DNA of 64,000 nt. Origin: Echiichthys vipera (Eukaryota; Chordata; Actinopteri; Perciformes; Trachinidae). The notes beneath the pieces are model-generated. The model was given only the letters and a program-made list of their open reading frames with translations. It ran no database searches and was not told where the DNA came from. Below, piece after piece: positions 37,765 through 51,885 of this stretch. How positions within the stretch are numbered: the stretch's first letter is position 1; every line of letters starts with the position of its first letter. The position numbers and the translations under genes are program-made. The stretch is taken from the NCBI GenBank assembly GCA_963691815.1, contig OY829650.1, forward strand, positions 7,781,027-7,845,026. The letters run 5' to 3'.

Positions 37765-38984
37765 TGTGTGTGTGTGTTTAAGGCAATACACTCACAATTG
37801 ACCATGAATAAGTTTACTCTTTAAACAATATAAAGTAGTGCATGAAATTCTATGTGACACACGTGTTTACTCAAACAGGTTTCAAAGACAATTTAACGTT
37901 CCTCTCCTCTATATAAAAAGAGTGAGCTGTTCCCAACAGTAGAGTCACAGCATGATACAGACAAACACAGCAGGCACATTCCAATTCTCTAATTTCATAT
38001 TTACCCATGTTGTCTGTCTTTGCTGGACCAGGAAATTGATCCACAATTATTGTAGTTCTGCATGGAGGAATGAGAAGTGTGGAAACACAAACACATCCTG
38101 GCAGAAATACTACATCATGACCAGTCTGTGGGTCTGGTTGGCTATTATGACTGCTTCACAGATTTAGATGACAGGTGACACCACTTTGTGTTTCCTCTGT
38201 AGATGTGTGTGTCCTGTGTTCAGGAAATACAATAATTTGTGTGAATCACGAAACCAACATTGGTATGAAAAGAGAAAAAGATAAATGTAAACCATCCTAT
38301 CTATAAATGTATGGCAGCTGCTCCTCCCAACTGAAGTGATCCACACTCATTATGTTTTTCCTTCAACTTGTCCTTTAAAATATTTTGTCATGTTGAGTTA
38401 ATTGACAGTAATTCAGAGATAAGCCAGCATGCAATTGAACGGCCGGCCTTTTGAACCTGTTGATTAGAACAGATATGTGATTACGGAAAATCCCCCGTGA
38501 AAGTAATCAACCCCCTCTGTAATGCAATAAATGAGAGCGTGTACAGTACTTGCACGTGGAATGATGACGGTGAAACTCATTGCTGTTTCAGATTGTGACA
38601 TTTTTACTATGACCGTAATCCCATCTGTTCTATATCTTCCTTCTGACTGTGATACTGAGAGAAATCGCTGCAGGAAACAGAGCGGACATGGAGCGCTTAC
38701 CAAATGTGTTCTGCTTCTCTTTGTTGCCCCTATTGTGCGTAGATACGCGCTCTCACCAGAGTCTATGAGGGATCTTTGTATGCAGGAATGTTTTGTTTCC
38801 TCTATATACAAATGACATTCTAAGACAGGTTAATGGAGTTTAGAGGTCCCGTGTCACACCACACATAGTTAGAAACCAAGAGTTATTTCTGATATGGTGG
38901 ATACTGATTGAAACTGCCAAAGTGTTGTCGAGACTACTGTATTTGTTATGAATAGCTGTGCGTGTGTGTGTGCGCGCGTGTGTG
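37765..38984. other. non-coding DNA, nothing recognised
   Basis: No gene is supported. The opposite-strand frames 38464-38811 and 38531-38815 shadow one another and neither has a domain. A short GTGTGTGTGCGCGCGTGTG tract is at about 38962-38983. Confidence 0.5.
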
Positions 38985-39078
38985 TTTGGGGACGCTAATT
39001 CCCCAAACCATACCACAAGCCAGTAAATCCAGACCATAGTGCTGGAGTGTGGTCTGGCAATGCAAGACTACTATATAT
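38985..39078. repeat. dispersed repeat scrap
   Basis: CCAGACCATAGTGCTGGAGT followed by GTGGTCTGGCAATGC forms an imperfect hairpin (CCAGACCA...TGGTCTGG). It resembles a teleost interspersed repeat that I cannot place in a named family. Confidence 0.35.
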
Positions 39079-40400
39079 ATGACAATCATATTTCACTCTG
39101 TCCTGTACAAGAAACTCAACCAGCTAAAGTTACTTTGCATTGAGGACATTCAGTACGCTTTAACAGCTTAGCCTCTGAGTTTTTACTCAGTACTGCACAT
39201 TCAGCCCTAACAAGACACTGCAGATCAATGGATATAAAGTTAAGTGCACACACTTATACTAATAAGAGGCTGGGAGACACTTACAGGGACTGTGGGAGAT
39301 CATAAAAACCATCAGAGTGAAGTGAACGGACGTTTTATTGTCCGCTGGAAAGAATTGATACTCCATGGTGTAATGAACACTAATTATAATAAATGGACAG
39401 TTTACACAAAGAGTAGAAACAACTTCCTATCAGCATGTTTTATTTTGATAAAACGTGTCATCTCTTTTTTGTCCAGAATATTGAAGTTATGAAGCTGCTT
39501 TGATTTTAAATATGGAATCTTGTGATGAAGACTAGCCCATTAATGAATGCAGATCGTGTGGAATATGTGCATGTTACATACTAGCAAAGTCATATTTTTC
39601 TATCACATCTGACCAACAGTCATAATCCAACAACTGCAGGAAACATGACACGGCACAAAATGATGCTGAATGAGTGTTTGTATGCCAGATGGATCTCCCA
39701 GAGTTCCACTACCTGAAGTATCTGCTGCACTTAAAAAAAGAGTCTAGATTTTCTTCTTTCACTTACAGTTTGTGTGCTCACTGCTCAGAGGTGTCAAACC
39801 AAATAATATTGTATCACAACAACATATGTTTGTGTATTTATGTGATCATGGTTCCCACAGGACCAGTTTTAATGTTAAACCTCACAATGCCTCATCGTTT
39901 AGGTACAGACCGAACAGTAGTTTTATAATGACTAATCCCAGGGTGGGCAGTTGGAAGCTTTAACACAATTACAAAATAGTTTCAAATGACCAGATGTGAA
40001 GATCATTTCTACAAAAGATGAAGGTTTTCCCAAAATCAAAAGCAGACGGTCAGAAGACATTACACAACGAGTTTTGCAGGAAATCAGTAATTACTGACAA
40101 TTCCTCAGGGCTTCACAGCTCTGCAATCAAAGACATATCACTGTAGTGAATAACAAGTCTTCCTTAGTGCATTCTCTCATTAGAGAGAAAGTCCTCATTA
40201 ATTTGAGAGTGCAGGCCACTCATGATTTTTTTCTGAACACAGAGTTGAAAGCTCCCGAACTCTAGGTGTCAGGATTCTTAATTAATGTCCAGCTCACAGT
40301 ATTTATGTCCTCCAGCAAAACTTTGGATGTCAGTGTGAAAAATTGCTGTTGAATTGCTGTTTGACTGGTAAAGTTTTTAAAGTACTTTCATTTCTAAGGA
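39079..40400. other. non-coding DNA, nothing recognised
   Basis: No gene or repeat family is supported. The frames 39244-39492 and 39674-39963 have no domain. AT-rich sequence at 40170-40230 is unremarkable. Confidence 0.5.
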
Positions 40401-40813
40401 TACACACTGAACAAAAAATATAAATGTAACACTTTGGATTTTGCTCCAATTTGTCATGAGCTGAAATCAAAGGTCTAAGACATTTTTCTATTTATGCAAA
40501 AAGCCATTTCCTCTCAGATTCTATTCACAGATTTCTTTTAATTTGTGATAGTTAGTCAGTTCTCTTTTGCTGAGATACCCCATCCATCAACAGGACAGGT
40601 TTGGCTTATCAAGATGCTGATAGGCAGTATGATTATTGTACAGGTGTGCCTTCTGCTGGACATAATAAAAGGCCACTCTTAAATGTGCAGCAAAACAAAT
40701 TTGTGAACAGAATCTCAGAGTACAGGCCTTTTATGTACATACACAAAGTCTTAGATCTTTGATTTCAGCTCATGGTATATTGGAGTAAAAACAAAAGTGT
40801 TGTGTTAAGTGTA
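40401..40813 (+). mobile_element. Tc1/mariner-type MITE
   Basis: It begins TACACACTGAACAAAAAATA and TAAATGTAACACTTT, then TTGTCATGAGCTGAAATCAA. The right side carries the inverse (GATTTCAGCTCATGGTATAT, then AACAAAAGTGTTGTGTTAAG). The inner block GGACATAATAAAAGGCCACT is typical of the widespread 'CTGAACAAAAATATAAACGC' Tc1-like repeats of fishes. About 14 bases of the right terminal repeat are deleted near 40807. TA dinucleotides flank both edges. There is no transposase. Confidence 0.8.
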
Positions 40814-41099
40814 TTATGACAAACGCAGGACTGGAGTTGTTTTCATTAAAGGTAAAACCTGGCTGGATGTGGTACACAGACAGGTCACCTTTTAGGAGAA
40901 ATAATGTACTCAGCCTAATGAGTGACTTTTAATTAGTTTGGGTTCATCACACAATGCTCAGAGAGTATCTGGGGTCTCACATCCCTACAGAAGAGATGAA
41001 GCTGAACTAAATACTGTGTCTGCAGTATTCTATTTGGACAGAGAATGGAGGCTATAATAAATCGAATGAGTTAAGAAGGTGTTTCTCAGAGTGTCTATT
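40814..41099. other. non-coding DNA, nothing recognised
   Basis: No feature recognised. Confidence 0.4.
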
Positions 41100-41860
41100 T
41101 ACACTACACCCGGCGAAAATAGCCTTTGCTGCAGAATCGGGACCTGGCTATTTACACCTAAACCCCCATCCACCGCCTCAAAGAGCGACAAAGTGTGTAT
41201 AAAGTATTAATCTTTTTTTTTTTACTTATTTTTTTTCGCAGTTAGATTAGGTTTAGGCAACAACGCTGCATGGATAGGTTTAGGCAAAAAAATAGCATTG
41301 TTGGCTACTGTTGTGTAAATGGATTCTTCAATAAAGATCAACAAACAGGATCAGCTTTTTTTCCGTGGTTTATTTTGCCAAAGCATTTTCTTCTGCAGAC
41401 AAAAATACGTTCACCCCTGCGTCCTCACAAAGTCACAAAGAGTCTAGCAGGAAAGACCACGAGCCAAATCGTGTCCAGTCTTTTAGGGGAAGAGACAGGA
41501 CGTGATAAGCCTTGGTTGCGTGACGTCTTTAGACCAAACAAAAAACCTGCCTTAGACATTACAATTCTGAACATTCTGAACCTCTCTCATCACAAGGTCT
41601 CTACCAACAGGTTGCAGATGCACAAATATACCATCATGAGTCAGTTATTTGCATTATCCATTAAGAAGATGAGACAGAGGAGACACTGAACTGTGTCTGA
41701 AAAACTATGATTATGAATTACAAAAATCAAAAATTCCCACAACACTACCGACACCTGGGTACAAATAGCATACATTGATGTACATTTGTACTTGGGTGAA
41801 AATAGCCCTTGCTACTGACACCCTGGTCAAAATAGCCTTTGCCTTATTTTCCAGCTGTTT
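41100..41860. repeat. unclassified repeat region with AAAATAGCC motifs
   Basis: The edges carry a recurring word. GGCGAAAATAGCCTTTGCTG is at about 41111 on the left; GGGTGAAAATAGCCCTTGCT (about 41795) and GTCAAAATAGCCTTTGCC (about 41826) are on the right. The inside includes TTAGATTAGGTTTAGGCAAC and GGATAGGTTTAGGCAA, words common in a perch-like-fish interspersed repeat. The 139-codon frame 41270-41689 lies inside and has no recognisable domain. The element class is unknown. Confidence 0.4.
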
Positions 41861-42469
41861 TAAAATTCCCTGATTATACGTAAAAGGCACAGGTGATGGT
41901 GGAGAGCTGCCTCTCATTTTGAAACACTCTCAGCTCACATGGAAAAACTCTTCTTCAAAGAGCTGAAGTATTGGACCACCAGTTTACTTAAGGCTTGGTC
42001 TGAATATCTCAGACTGCTGTGTCACTAAAGAGGTGATGAGCAACCAACTGCTGGGAACAGCCTGTGTTTAACATGTGCATGTTATCACCATTGAGTACAC
42101 TGTCTATATCAAAACTTCACTGACATGTCAGGAGAGCACACTGTGTATGTTGTCATGACCACATTGATTCCGAAGCATTACATACCCTTTTGTAACAATG
42201 TACAACAACTCATTGTCAGCTTTAAATTTCTGAAAAATAATGAAATATACAATTAAAAAAAGAAATACACCACAACACACCATGCAGACTGCTCAACAAC
42301 ATTCAACAATAAATCAGCAAAATGCAGCGGCTCTTTTGCTGCCATTTAACAAACAGCAGGAGAGAATGATCCAGCAAAGTGGTATGAAATAAGAGAGCTG
42401 TGACCCACTCAGTGTCTATTAACATACAGTATATCAAGTACCAAAATATATCAGTCATTCTACCACAAT
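41861..42469. other. non-coding DNA, nothing recognised
   Basis: No gene or repeat family is supported. Confidence 0.5.
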
Positions 42470-42815
42470 AAATAATAATGCCCCCTCTGTGTCAAATTGA
42501 CCTGTTTCAAGTTTCTACTAGAAAAAGAAATGGTACAAGAATCCATATTTTCTATCTGAAACATAATGGACTTAGCTTATTTTATGTTATAAATGATGAT
42601 GCGTAAATTGTGTTCAAGTAGAGACTGCTTGCAATAATTAAGCATACAGTATATGTTATCTCTATTGTTTGGGATTAAGATGAAGAAAAATATGTTAAGA
42701 ATTTATGAAGTAAAATTTTTGTTTGAGACATGTTTTTAGAACCCCAAATATGTCCCGGTTCAGTTTGACCCGAGGGATACCAGAGGGTCACGAATGCAAC
42801 CATACAAGGGTTAAA
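42470..42815. mobile_element. possible MITE with inverted TCAAATTGACC ends
   Basis: CCCCCTCTGTGTCAAATTGA on the left and, inverted, CCCTCGGGTCAAACTGAACC on the right bracket about 300 bp of AT-rich non-coding DNA. The outer right edge CCATACAAGGGTTAAA resembles the 'AACCCTTGTATGG' ends of a frequent teleost MITE. The left outer end is not intact. Confidence 0.4.
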
Positions 42816-44600
<1,785 letters not shown>

Positions 44601-46652
44601 AGGAGGAGAGGCTCTGTCAGTCAGGGGGTTGTGTTTATCGACTGTGTGGATTTCATGTTGGCCAGATTAAACTAGGGGTGTCATCAGCCACAGCATTTGA
44701 AAAGGGATGTATGAGGCAGCATTTGAGATGTACAGAAATACATGTATGTATTCATAAGAAATTTCACGGCACAATCTGATTATAAAATGTTGAGTGCATG
44801 TACTGTATTTCTGACATATTAAAATACCATACTGATTGTTATAGCTTTTTTTTCTGCCAAACACAGACCTAAGCAATATATTACGAGTGACATATCTGCA
44901 TAAACCAGCTTCACCAGTTTGTCTTCACTTTCCTGAAGCTCAGTATGCAAATTTAAATTAAACAGGTGAAATGATCAGGGGGATCATTTCGATCTAAATT
45001 TGCATTTATAGGAATCATATCACATCTATCATCGGAGGAAAGATAAACATGTTCACACTTCAACTGATAATCTAATTAACAGCTGGCTCATACACACCAC
45101 TGTATCTCCAAAATCCTTCCTGGTCCACTTCTTCTTTGTGTGGCACTTGTCAGCTGTAGTTAATTTTACATTACAGTTATTACCTTTATTAGCACAAGGG
45201 TCAGTTGCCTTGATGTTAGACTGTATATATACACATGTTTAGATGTAAAATTCCCACATATTAATTTTAAATTAACAAATGTCTTCTATTGCACATTTGG
45301 CCTGTTAATGAAACCTTTACTTAATCATCCTTACAGTCACTCTCACAGCCCTATCCCAGCAGGAGGTCATTATGCAGCATACTGCGCTCTATCCACACGC
45401 AGACCTGCAGATCTGTCCTGCTGGCAAAAACCAGAGCTAGAAGCTCAACATGATTAGCACTTTCAGTAGGTGGGGCACAGTTTGACAGCAAGGCAAAGCT
45501 GAGAATAATCAGAGCTGAGACACTACAGTTATTCACCATCTCAGCATGACCACTAAGGAGGAACAACACAGATAGAAATAACATAAGGAACACCTAATCA
45601 CTGTTCCATATCTGTCATTGAAATATGAGGGGAGTGTTTTCAATGGCAACAGAGACGGAACAAAAGATAAGATGGAGCTACGGTGCTGAAATTAGAGAGG
45701 AGACAGATGGACAAAGTGTTTAGAACATAAGATCCACAGGCTCCTTTGGGACAGGGTAGAGGCATTTCAGTCTCTTCATCATCTCATGCTTCATATCCCA
45801 CTACCAAACAAGTAAGTGATTCAAAATGAAAATGTTCAATTTTTATTTTTTATTTTTTTTAAAAGGACTTTACGCTCTGGTAACTAATACGGTTTGGTAA
45901 AAAGTTGGGAGACAATGACAAACGGTCCCTCCATGTTGTTTTCCTTCATTGTGTAATGTCAAGATCCTTCTGCAGAGCAAAGTAATGTATCTTTAGACTT
46001 ATTTTATCTCACTTCAAATGAACAAAGTACATCAACGTTGAGCTTTCTCCACTCCTCTGCAGTATTTCTGTCTATAAATACACAGTTAAGAAGACTTCCT
46101 TCACCACAGCTCAAATCAGTTTATAGCAAATATACAGGAAGTTACTGCGACTTCAGACTTCAAAAGAAGCTGATTCATACAGAAATATCCAATCACCTCA
46201 TGACATGAAGACATGTTTACAATTCAGCTTGACTATATTCCTCTCAACACTTACAGGCAGCCAATAACTGCTATCATGTTTTATCTGCCGGTAGATAAGA
46301 GACTTGTTCCCTCTTGAGAATTGACACAAAATAATTAAACAATTTTAGGAAAAAGAGAAATACTTCAGCTCAACTGATTCTATAATGACTGACAGAGATA
46401 GACAAATGGTGATCTTGAATTATCTGAAATCATCATGAAATGAGCAATTTTAGACACATACTGAGCCCTGTGCACAAAGAAAATGACAAAGCATTTGTTT
46501 CACAATCAAAAATGATCTATTGTGTTTGCCAGTTAAGACAGAGTTTATAGTTATGTAGGCTGACAGAGGAGAAAAGGCAAGCAAAAAGAGAAAATGTTGA
46601 CTTGTTCTTCACAGTCTAAGAAAGGGAAATTGTTGTCCTTCATTTCTTTTCT
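44601..46652. other. non-coding DNA, nothing recognised
   Basis: No gene or repeat family is supported. The short frames 44667-44876 and 45351-45593 (minus) have no domain. Confidence 0.5.
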
Positions 46653-46756
46653 GGCACTTGGAGCACAAAGGGATCCAGTGACATCATCGGCCTTGTGAAA
46701 GGTTAAATACCTGGATCTTCACACCAGATAGTTAGTCTCAGCCTGGTCAGTTGTGT
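46653..46756 (+). mobile_element. Penelope-like element 3' UTR scrap
   Basis: GCACTTGGAGCACAAAGGG, ACATCATCGGCCTTGTGAAA, GGTTAAATACCTGGATCTTC and CAGATAGTTAG match, in inverted orientation, 54590-54667. There the same sequence follows the C-terminal coding part of a Penelope-like element. The similarity stops near 46750 at GCCTGGTCAG, where L2 sequence begins. Confidence 0.55.
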
Positions 46757-48043
46757 GCATGAAACAGTTATGTTATGCTGATGATACACAATTATATTTG
46801 TCGATCAAACCAGACGAAACCCATCAGTTAAATAAACTTGTAAATGTGCATTAAGGAAATAAAAAGCTGGATGACCTGCAATTTTCTGATGTTAAACTCA
46901 GATAAAACTGAAGTCATTGTACTTGGCCCCAAAGGCCTCCGAAACTCAATAGCTAAAGACATTGTTACTCTGGATGATGTTGTGTTGTCCTCCAGCACCC
47001 GATAAGGAATCTGGGTGTTATTTTTGATCAGGTTTTGTCCTTCGATTCTCACATAAAACTTTCGACAAGGAATGCATATTTTCACCTGCGTAATATTGCA
47101 AAAATAAGGAACATTGTGTCTCAGAAAGTTGCAGAAAAACTATTCCATGCATTTGTTACTTCTAGGCTAGACTACTGCAACTCTTTATTATGAGGCTGCT
47201 CCAATAAGTCTGTTAAGAGTCTCCAGTTGGTCCAAAATGCTGCAGCTCATGTACTAACTAAAACAAACCGAAGAGAACATATTTCTCCTGTATTAGCTTC
47301 TTTGCACTGGCGACCTGTAAAATCTAGAATATAATTTAAAATCTCTCTCCTTACCTACAAAGCTCTTACTGGTCAGGCTCTGTCGTATCTTAAAGAGCTC
47401 ATAGTACCGTATTAACCGACTAGGTCGCTGCGCTCTGAGAAGGCAGGGCTACTCATCGTTCCTAAAATCTCCAAAAGTAGAATGGGAGGCAGAGCCTTCA
47501 GGTACCAAGCTCCTCTCCTGTGGAACCAACTCCCAAGTGTTAATCGGAATACAGACACTGGCCCCGTATTTAAGAGTAAACTTAAAACTTTCCTTTTTGA
47601 TTAAGCTTTCAGCTAGGGCTTACAAGCCCTTAGCAATGTTGTTATTTTTAAGCTGATTTTGTTCTGCTTAATTATGCTGCTATAGGCCTAGTCTGCCGGG
47701 GGATAATACTTTCCCAGATGCTCTGAGCTTCTCTCCTCTCTGTCTGTATCATTCTTGTCTCATCAATATATGTTACTAATTCAACTTCTTTCCGGAGTTG
47801 TTTTTGCTTTGTCGTCTCGTAGGTCTCTGCTGATCGTGGTGGTGCCTGCTGCCGTGGTCCTACTACTATTATAATTTATAACCTTAGCTGTGCTTGTTTC
47901 TACTATTCTGCTGTATTAACTGCCATAACATATAAGTCATATTCACATTACTATAGATATTATTATAGTTACTGGAGGTGTGTCTGTCTCTGTCTTTGTG
48001 TCTGTCTTTGTCTCTCTCTGTCCATCTGTCCGTCTTTTCTCTC
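46757..48043 (+). mobile_element. L2-type LINE fragment, truncated at both ends
   Basis: This non-LTR retrotransposon fragment starts inside the reverse-transcriptase domain at the YADD motif (LCYADDTQLYLSIKP, about 46768-46812). It runs through the C-terminal protein region and 3' UTR and stops at about 48043, in the TCTGTCTTTGTCTCTCTCTG tract. The normal L2 end (about 150 further bases and the GAATT tail, present at 1900-2156) is missing. Truncation at the 3' side is unusual for target-primed insertion and implies later deletion or replacement. MITE R sequence starts directly after it. Confidence 0.85.
46762..47610 (+). pseudogene. L2 reverse-transcriptase fragment, multiply broken
   Basis: Blocks in order, spread over several frames: catalytic YADD at about 46774, then FLMLNSDKTEVIVLGPKGLR, NLGVIFDQVLSFDSHIKL, NIVSQKVAEKLFHAFVTSRL, DYCNSLL, HWRPVKSRI, GGRAFRYQAPLLWNQLP (about 47484-47534) and FKSKLKTFLFD. 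Frameshifts occur near 46850 and 46995, and in-frame stops near 47192, 47333 and 47413. The N-terminal endonuclease and most of the reverse transcriptase are absent. Confidence 0.8.
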
Positions 48044-48204
48044 TGCGTATGACGTGTTACGGCGTGATGACGTATGGACAGGTAAGAAGCATTCACGTGG
48101 GCAGTGTGAGTACAAACGGGCCTGGCCCGCAGGGGGAGAGGAAGGGGGGAATAAGTACCCTAAAGCACGGGGCACGGTACGGACGGACAGTGTGAGTGCG
48201 ACCT
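48044..48204 (-). mobile_element. MITE family R, minus-strand partial copy
   Basis: Reverse complement of the left part of family R. TACCCTAAAGCACGGGGCAC, GGACGGACAGTGTGAGTGCG (outer end, to about 48204) and GGGCCTGGCCCGC match 54321-54480 and 7650-7760 in inverted form. The motif CAGTGTGAGT occurs at 48102 and 48188. The inner half of the element is absent, replaced by the L2 fragment that ends at 48043. Confidence 0.7.
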
Positions 48205-49211
48205 AAGTCTCTCATACAAACACACTTTAACCAAAGAAGTTCTATCAAAATCAGTTATCAGTCAAGTCAAGTCAGCATTGCACCTAAACAAATCATTTAC
48301 CACAACAGACAGAAATAAAAGTACACTATAACATCCTTTATGTACAAGATAATTATTTGTAAAAACTGGCCTTTTCATTTCTGCATCTGTTTTAATTTAG
48401 TTTGTGTCTGAATCCTGAGTGTCAGGAAAAACGTAGCAAGACAAAATAACTCAAACTCAAATGCAGATCCTGATCTGCTGTCAGCCATATTCTACCAGCT
48501 CTTGTGGTTGGAGCGTGCTTACAGAGCTGTTTTCACACCACCTATCTGAGTGTTTTATTGGGTCCAGTGTCAAAATGATAACTGGTAATAAACTCATTAA
48601 TCTCAGATTGCTTGGATGGTCTCAATTATGAGCACAGAGCAGAAATGTCAGACCAGCCGAGATCAATGTGAGCCAGGTTAAAAATATCCCAGATATGATC
48701 ATTCCTGGTTCTGTCACATTCTTATCCTCTAAGTTGCAGCTTTCAGAAAGTTTCTGTTCTAAGATCAGCATTAGAGGCAGATGCAGTGGTTGTTAAAAGT
48801 TTTTTTTATTTTTTATTATTTTTTAGTGGAGGAAGTCAGATGGAGGAGATGGTGGCTGTAGAGTCAGAAAAGTGGGATTTATAATAAACAGCTACTGGAT
48901 AACAAGCATGTCTGAAAACAGCTAGAGTATCTGTCAATCAAACCAGTACCAGCTGTCACACTCTGAACACATTTTTAACTTTTTTTTTTACTCATTTATT
49001 CGCTGGTCAAAGCCATAAATAAACTAATTAATTATGAATTTGCGAACAAATTGGCACACATGCTGCCATAACGCACGCACGCACACACACGCACACTCAC
49101 ACAGAAAACGTGAATTAAATCTGAGGGTATTTAAGGAAATTCAAAAATTCAAAAATGTATAATCACTTCATATGTACATTAGATGAAGGGAAAGTATTTC
49201 AGACAGAAACT
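48205..49211. other. non-coding DNA, nothing recognised
   Basis: No gene is supported. A GCACGCACGCACACACACGC simple tract is at about 49073-49100. Confidence 0.5.
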
Positions 49212-49455
49212 AGAAGAATAAGAAGAATAACTTTTTATTCATCCTGCAAGGAAAATTCAATTTTTTCACTCTGTTAATATTCATGTTACAAACACACAGG
49301 CCCTATATACATGCAATTAATGGAAAGATGTCAGAGCGAGGGGGCTGGATCAGCGCCCTAGGCAGTTGGGTGTTCGGGGCGCTTGCTCAACAGCACAACC
49401 CTCGCAACCCTCCAGTTCCCAGTCGAGTCACCTATGGACTGAGCTACTGCCGCCA
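49212..49455 (-). mobile_element. tRNA-derived SINE, damaged copy
   Basis: Same family as 4688-4996. On the minus strand it starts GGCGGCAGTAGCTCAGTCCA (A-box-like). It has lost the B box in a deletion just after GGGAACTGGAGGGTTGCG, keeps the body (TGCATGTATATAGGGCCTGT) and ends CAGGATGAATAAAAAGTTAT and (TTCTTA)n. Without the B box it cannot be transcribed from its own promoter. Confidence 0.7.
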
Positions 49456-51519
49456 AGTATATTTTCACATTAAATATATGAGCTTACTATGGAACTGTGA
49501 CTACATTGTGTTAAAGCAGGAAGACGGAATTATTAGAAGAAACAGGTTTTCACTGTCTAATGTGTTATGATTAATGCTTAGCAGAAGGTGACTGGAGAGA
49601 GAGTTGTTAATGAGTGTGTTGTCTCTTTGCAGTTAACAGGTCATATTCATTCTTAGAGACATGGATAATATATTATCTTAATTCTAATTAGGAGACAAAC
49701 AACTGCAGTTTATTTTCTGTAAATATTGTCTTCATACTGAGTTCAATGTCTATCATAAATGGTGAGTAGTGTTCAGTATTGCACCCACGAAAAAGTCATT
49801 GAAATCTAGGGTTAAAGTGTGTTTGATGTAGTGTCGGGGCTCAGTCTTGGTCACTGAGGCCTGTCTGTAGCTGTGATCTGGTTCACTGGAGGGAAAATCT
49901 CTCAGGGTCACAATCTATTATTGGCTATTTGCCTCTTTGACTCAGTTCAGTAAGAGAGACATGCTGCAAGATGTGTTCCCATCTCTGAGAGACTTTGTTT
50001 CATAACTTTTTCTTTCTTCCCTTCTTTACATAAAACCAGTATCCATTGTAGCGTTCTCAGGTCCAACTTTTGTTTTTTACTCGTTTTGTGTGTTCCTGTG
50101 CATCCCTTCATTCCCATGTCTATGTATTTTTTTCTGTCTCTTTGTCAATCCACTCGTCCACCTGCTACATCAGATAAATGTTATCTCTACCATCTGTTAT
50201 GACTTTCCAGCCCCACTATTTCTTCACTACACAGGAGGAGAGAGAACAAGCTGAGCCCCTCTTTGACTCGTTCTCCCCAGGCTTCACCATTCATCCCCAT
50301 CTGTCTGAACACATAAAACACACATTCACACTCCTTGGCCATGGCAATGTTAGAATGAGAGTCCAGCCTCTCCAAGTTCTCTCTCCTGCTGTTTCTGATA
50401 CAGGATCTATCTCCATCCTCAGCTCTCTGCACTGAGTTTGGACGCTCATATCCTAGATCAGACTCAGAGGAAGTGCTCACTATATGCCTCTGTACCACAT
50501 TCTGTTATCAATGTGACCATATTAAATTGTATTGCCAGCAAGTGTGTAACAGCAGTTAAATGTGATGTTAAACATGATTGCACCAGGAGTCATTGATCTT
50601 ATGTCCAATCCAGTGTAACATTATTGTTGGAAAAAACAGTGTTTCCACAAAGGCAGTTTTGTAATTTCGGGCCCTTTAAATATGTATTAGACTGCAGTGC
50701 TATGCAACACTGAGTTCAAAGGAGGACCTTGTTAATTCCAGCAAATGCATTTTCTTCGCAATAGACTTCAGTAAAAACAGGGGTGACTGAAACTCAAATG
50801 CCCAAACTTTGTTTGGTTAAGATTAAATTAGGACTTTGGGTATTTGACATTAACTTCGTATTTAAATGAAATTTCTCATTATGTTGAAAAAATTCTACTG
50901 TTTAATCAGTCCTCACAGTTGATTCACCAGCATCACATCATATGTAAAGATATAGCATGGGAAATACTAAGAGTCATTGTGAATCAATACTTGTCAATGC
51001 CAGTCTCACAGGTCTATAGTTGACCTTTTACCTTTTATTTGAGTGGATTAGAGCTGAGTGTAGATCCTGTGCAGAAGCAACAATGCTTAGGTCAACCGGT
51101 TGATAACTTCATAATCGGGCCATAAACCGTTTCATGGTACATTAAGACCAGACCACAGGTTTGCACATCGATGTAGTTGGTCACTGTTCTGCCGGTTTAC
51201 TTTTTGAAATGAAGATGATTCATTCTCAACCTGTGTTGTTTTTCCTTGTTGAAAAATATGTTCTTGCTCATTCAGTTTCTGTGTCTTATCTGCTGTACTG
51301 TCAACCCATCCTTTCTCAGAGACAGCAGAGACAGATATAAATTTCAGCACAGAGCCTCTTTACATCCCTTTCTTGAGTGTCTTTGGACAAACAGTGACAT
51401 ATCTGAGAGATGTGGCGTGACTCCTGCTGCAGGGATAAGGCTGATAAGAACCAATAAAACACAATGGCAGCTTTTCTGTTGCAGCAAATCTGTAGATACG
51501 AGATGAGTTTCAGAGGAGG
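49456..51519. other. non-coding DNA, nothing recognised
   Basis: No gene or repeat family is supported. The opposite-strand frames 50178-50435 and 50187-50498, and 51246-51506 with 51344-51577, shadow each other and show no domain. Confidence 0.5.
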
Positions 51520-51885
51520 GCAGTAAAGGGCGACAGCTGCTCAACAAAATCCAGTCTGTTTGCCTTCCCGGTTCCACAATTGTTGATCGAGCTCCCCGTT
51601 GACATCAGGACAACAGAACCCCTACACACCTTCCATCGCAGACTGAAAACTCACCTGTTCTATTTGCATGAATCAATAATACACACATACACACATATTT
51701 TAGTAAAAAATATATAATAATTTTGTAAATTGGAGGATATGAAGCTGTTTAGTCTATTTGATCAGTTTTATTTATTATTCTCACTATTCACTCCCTGCAC
51801 TTTTTATAGTAGTATCTTGGAGAGTAACCATAGTATGTGGTTGAATGCACATATTGTAAGTGTCAGCTAGATGAATGTAATGTAA
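51520..51885 (+). mobile_element. LINE 3' end (L2-like)
   Basis: A short coding remnant (LIELPVDIRTTEPLHTFHRR, then LKTHLFYLHE, about 51583-51673) matches the last residues of L2-group proteins. It is followed by about 200 bases of UTR ending AAGTGTCAGCTAGATGAATG and TAATGTAATAAG, a degraded form of the familiar 'TCTGCTAAATGAATGTAATG' tail. The copy is 5' truncated and contains no catalytic region. Confidence 0.6.
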
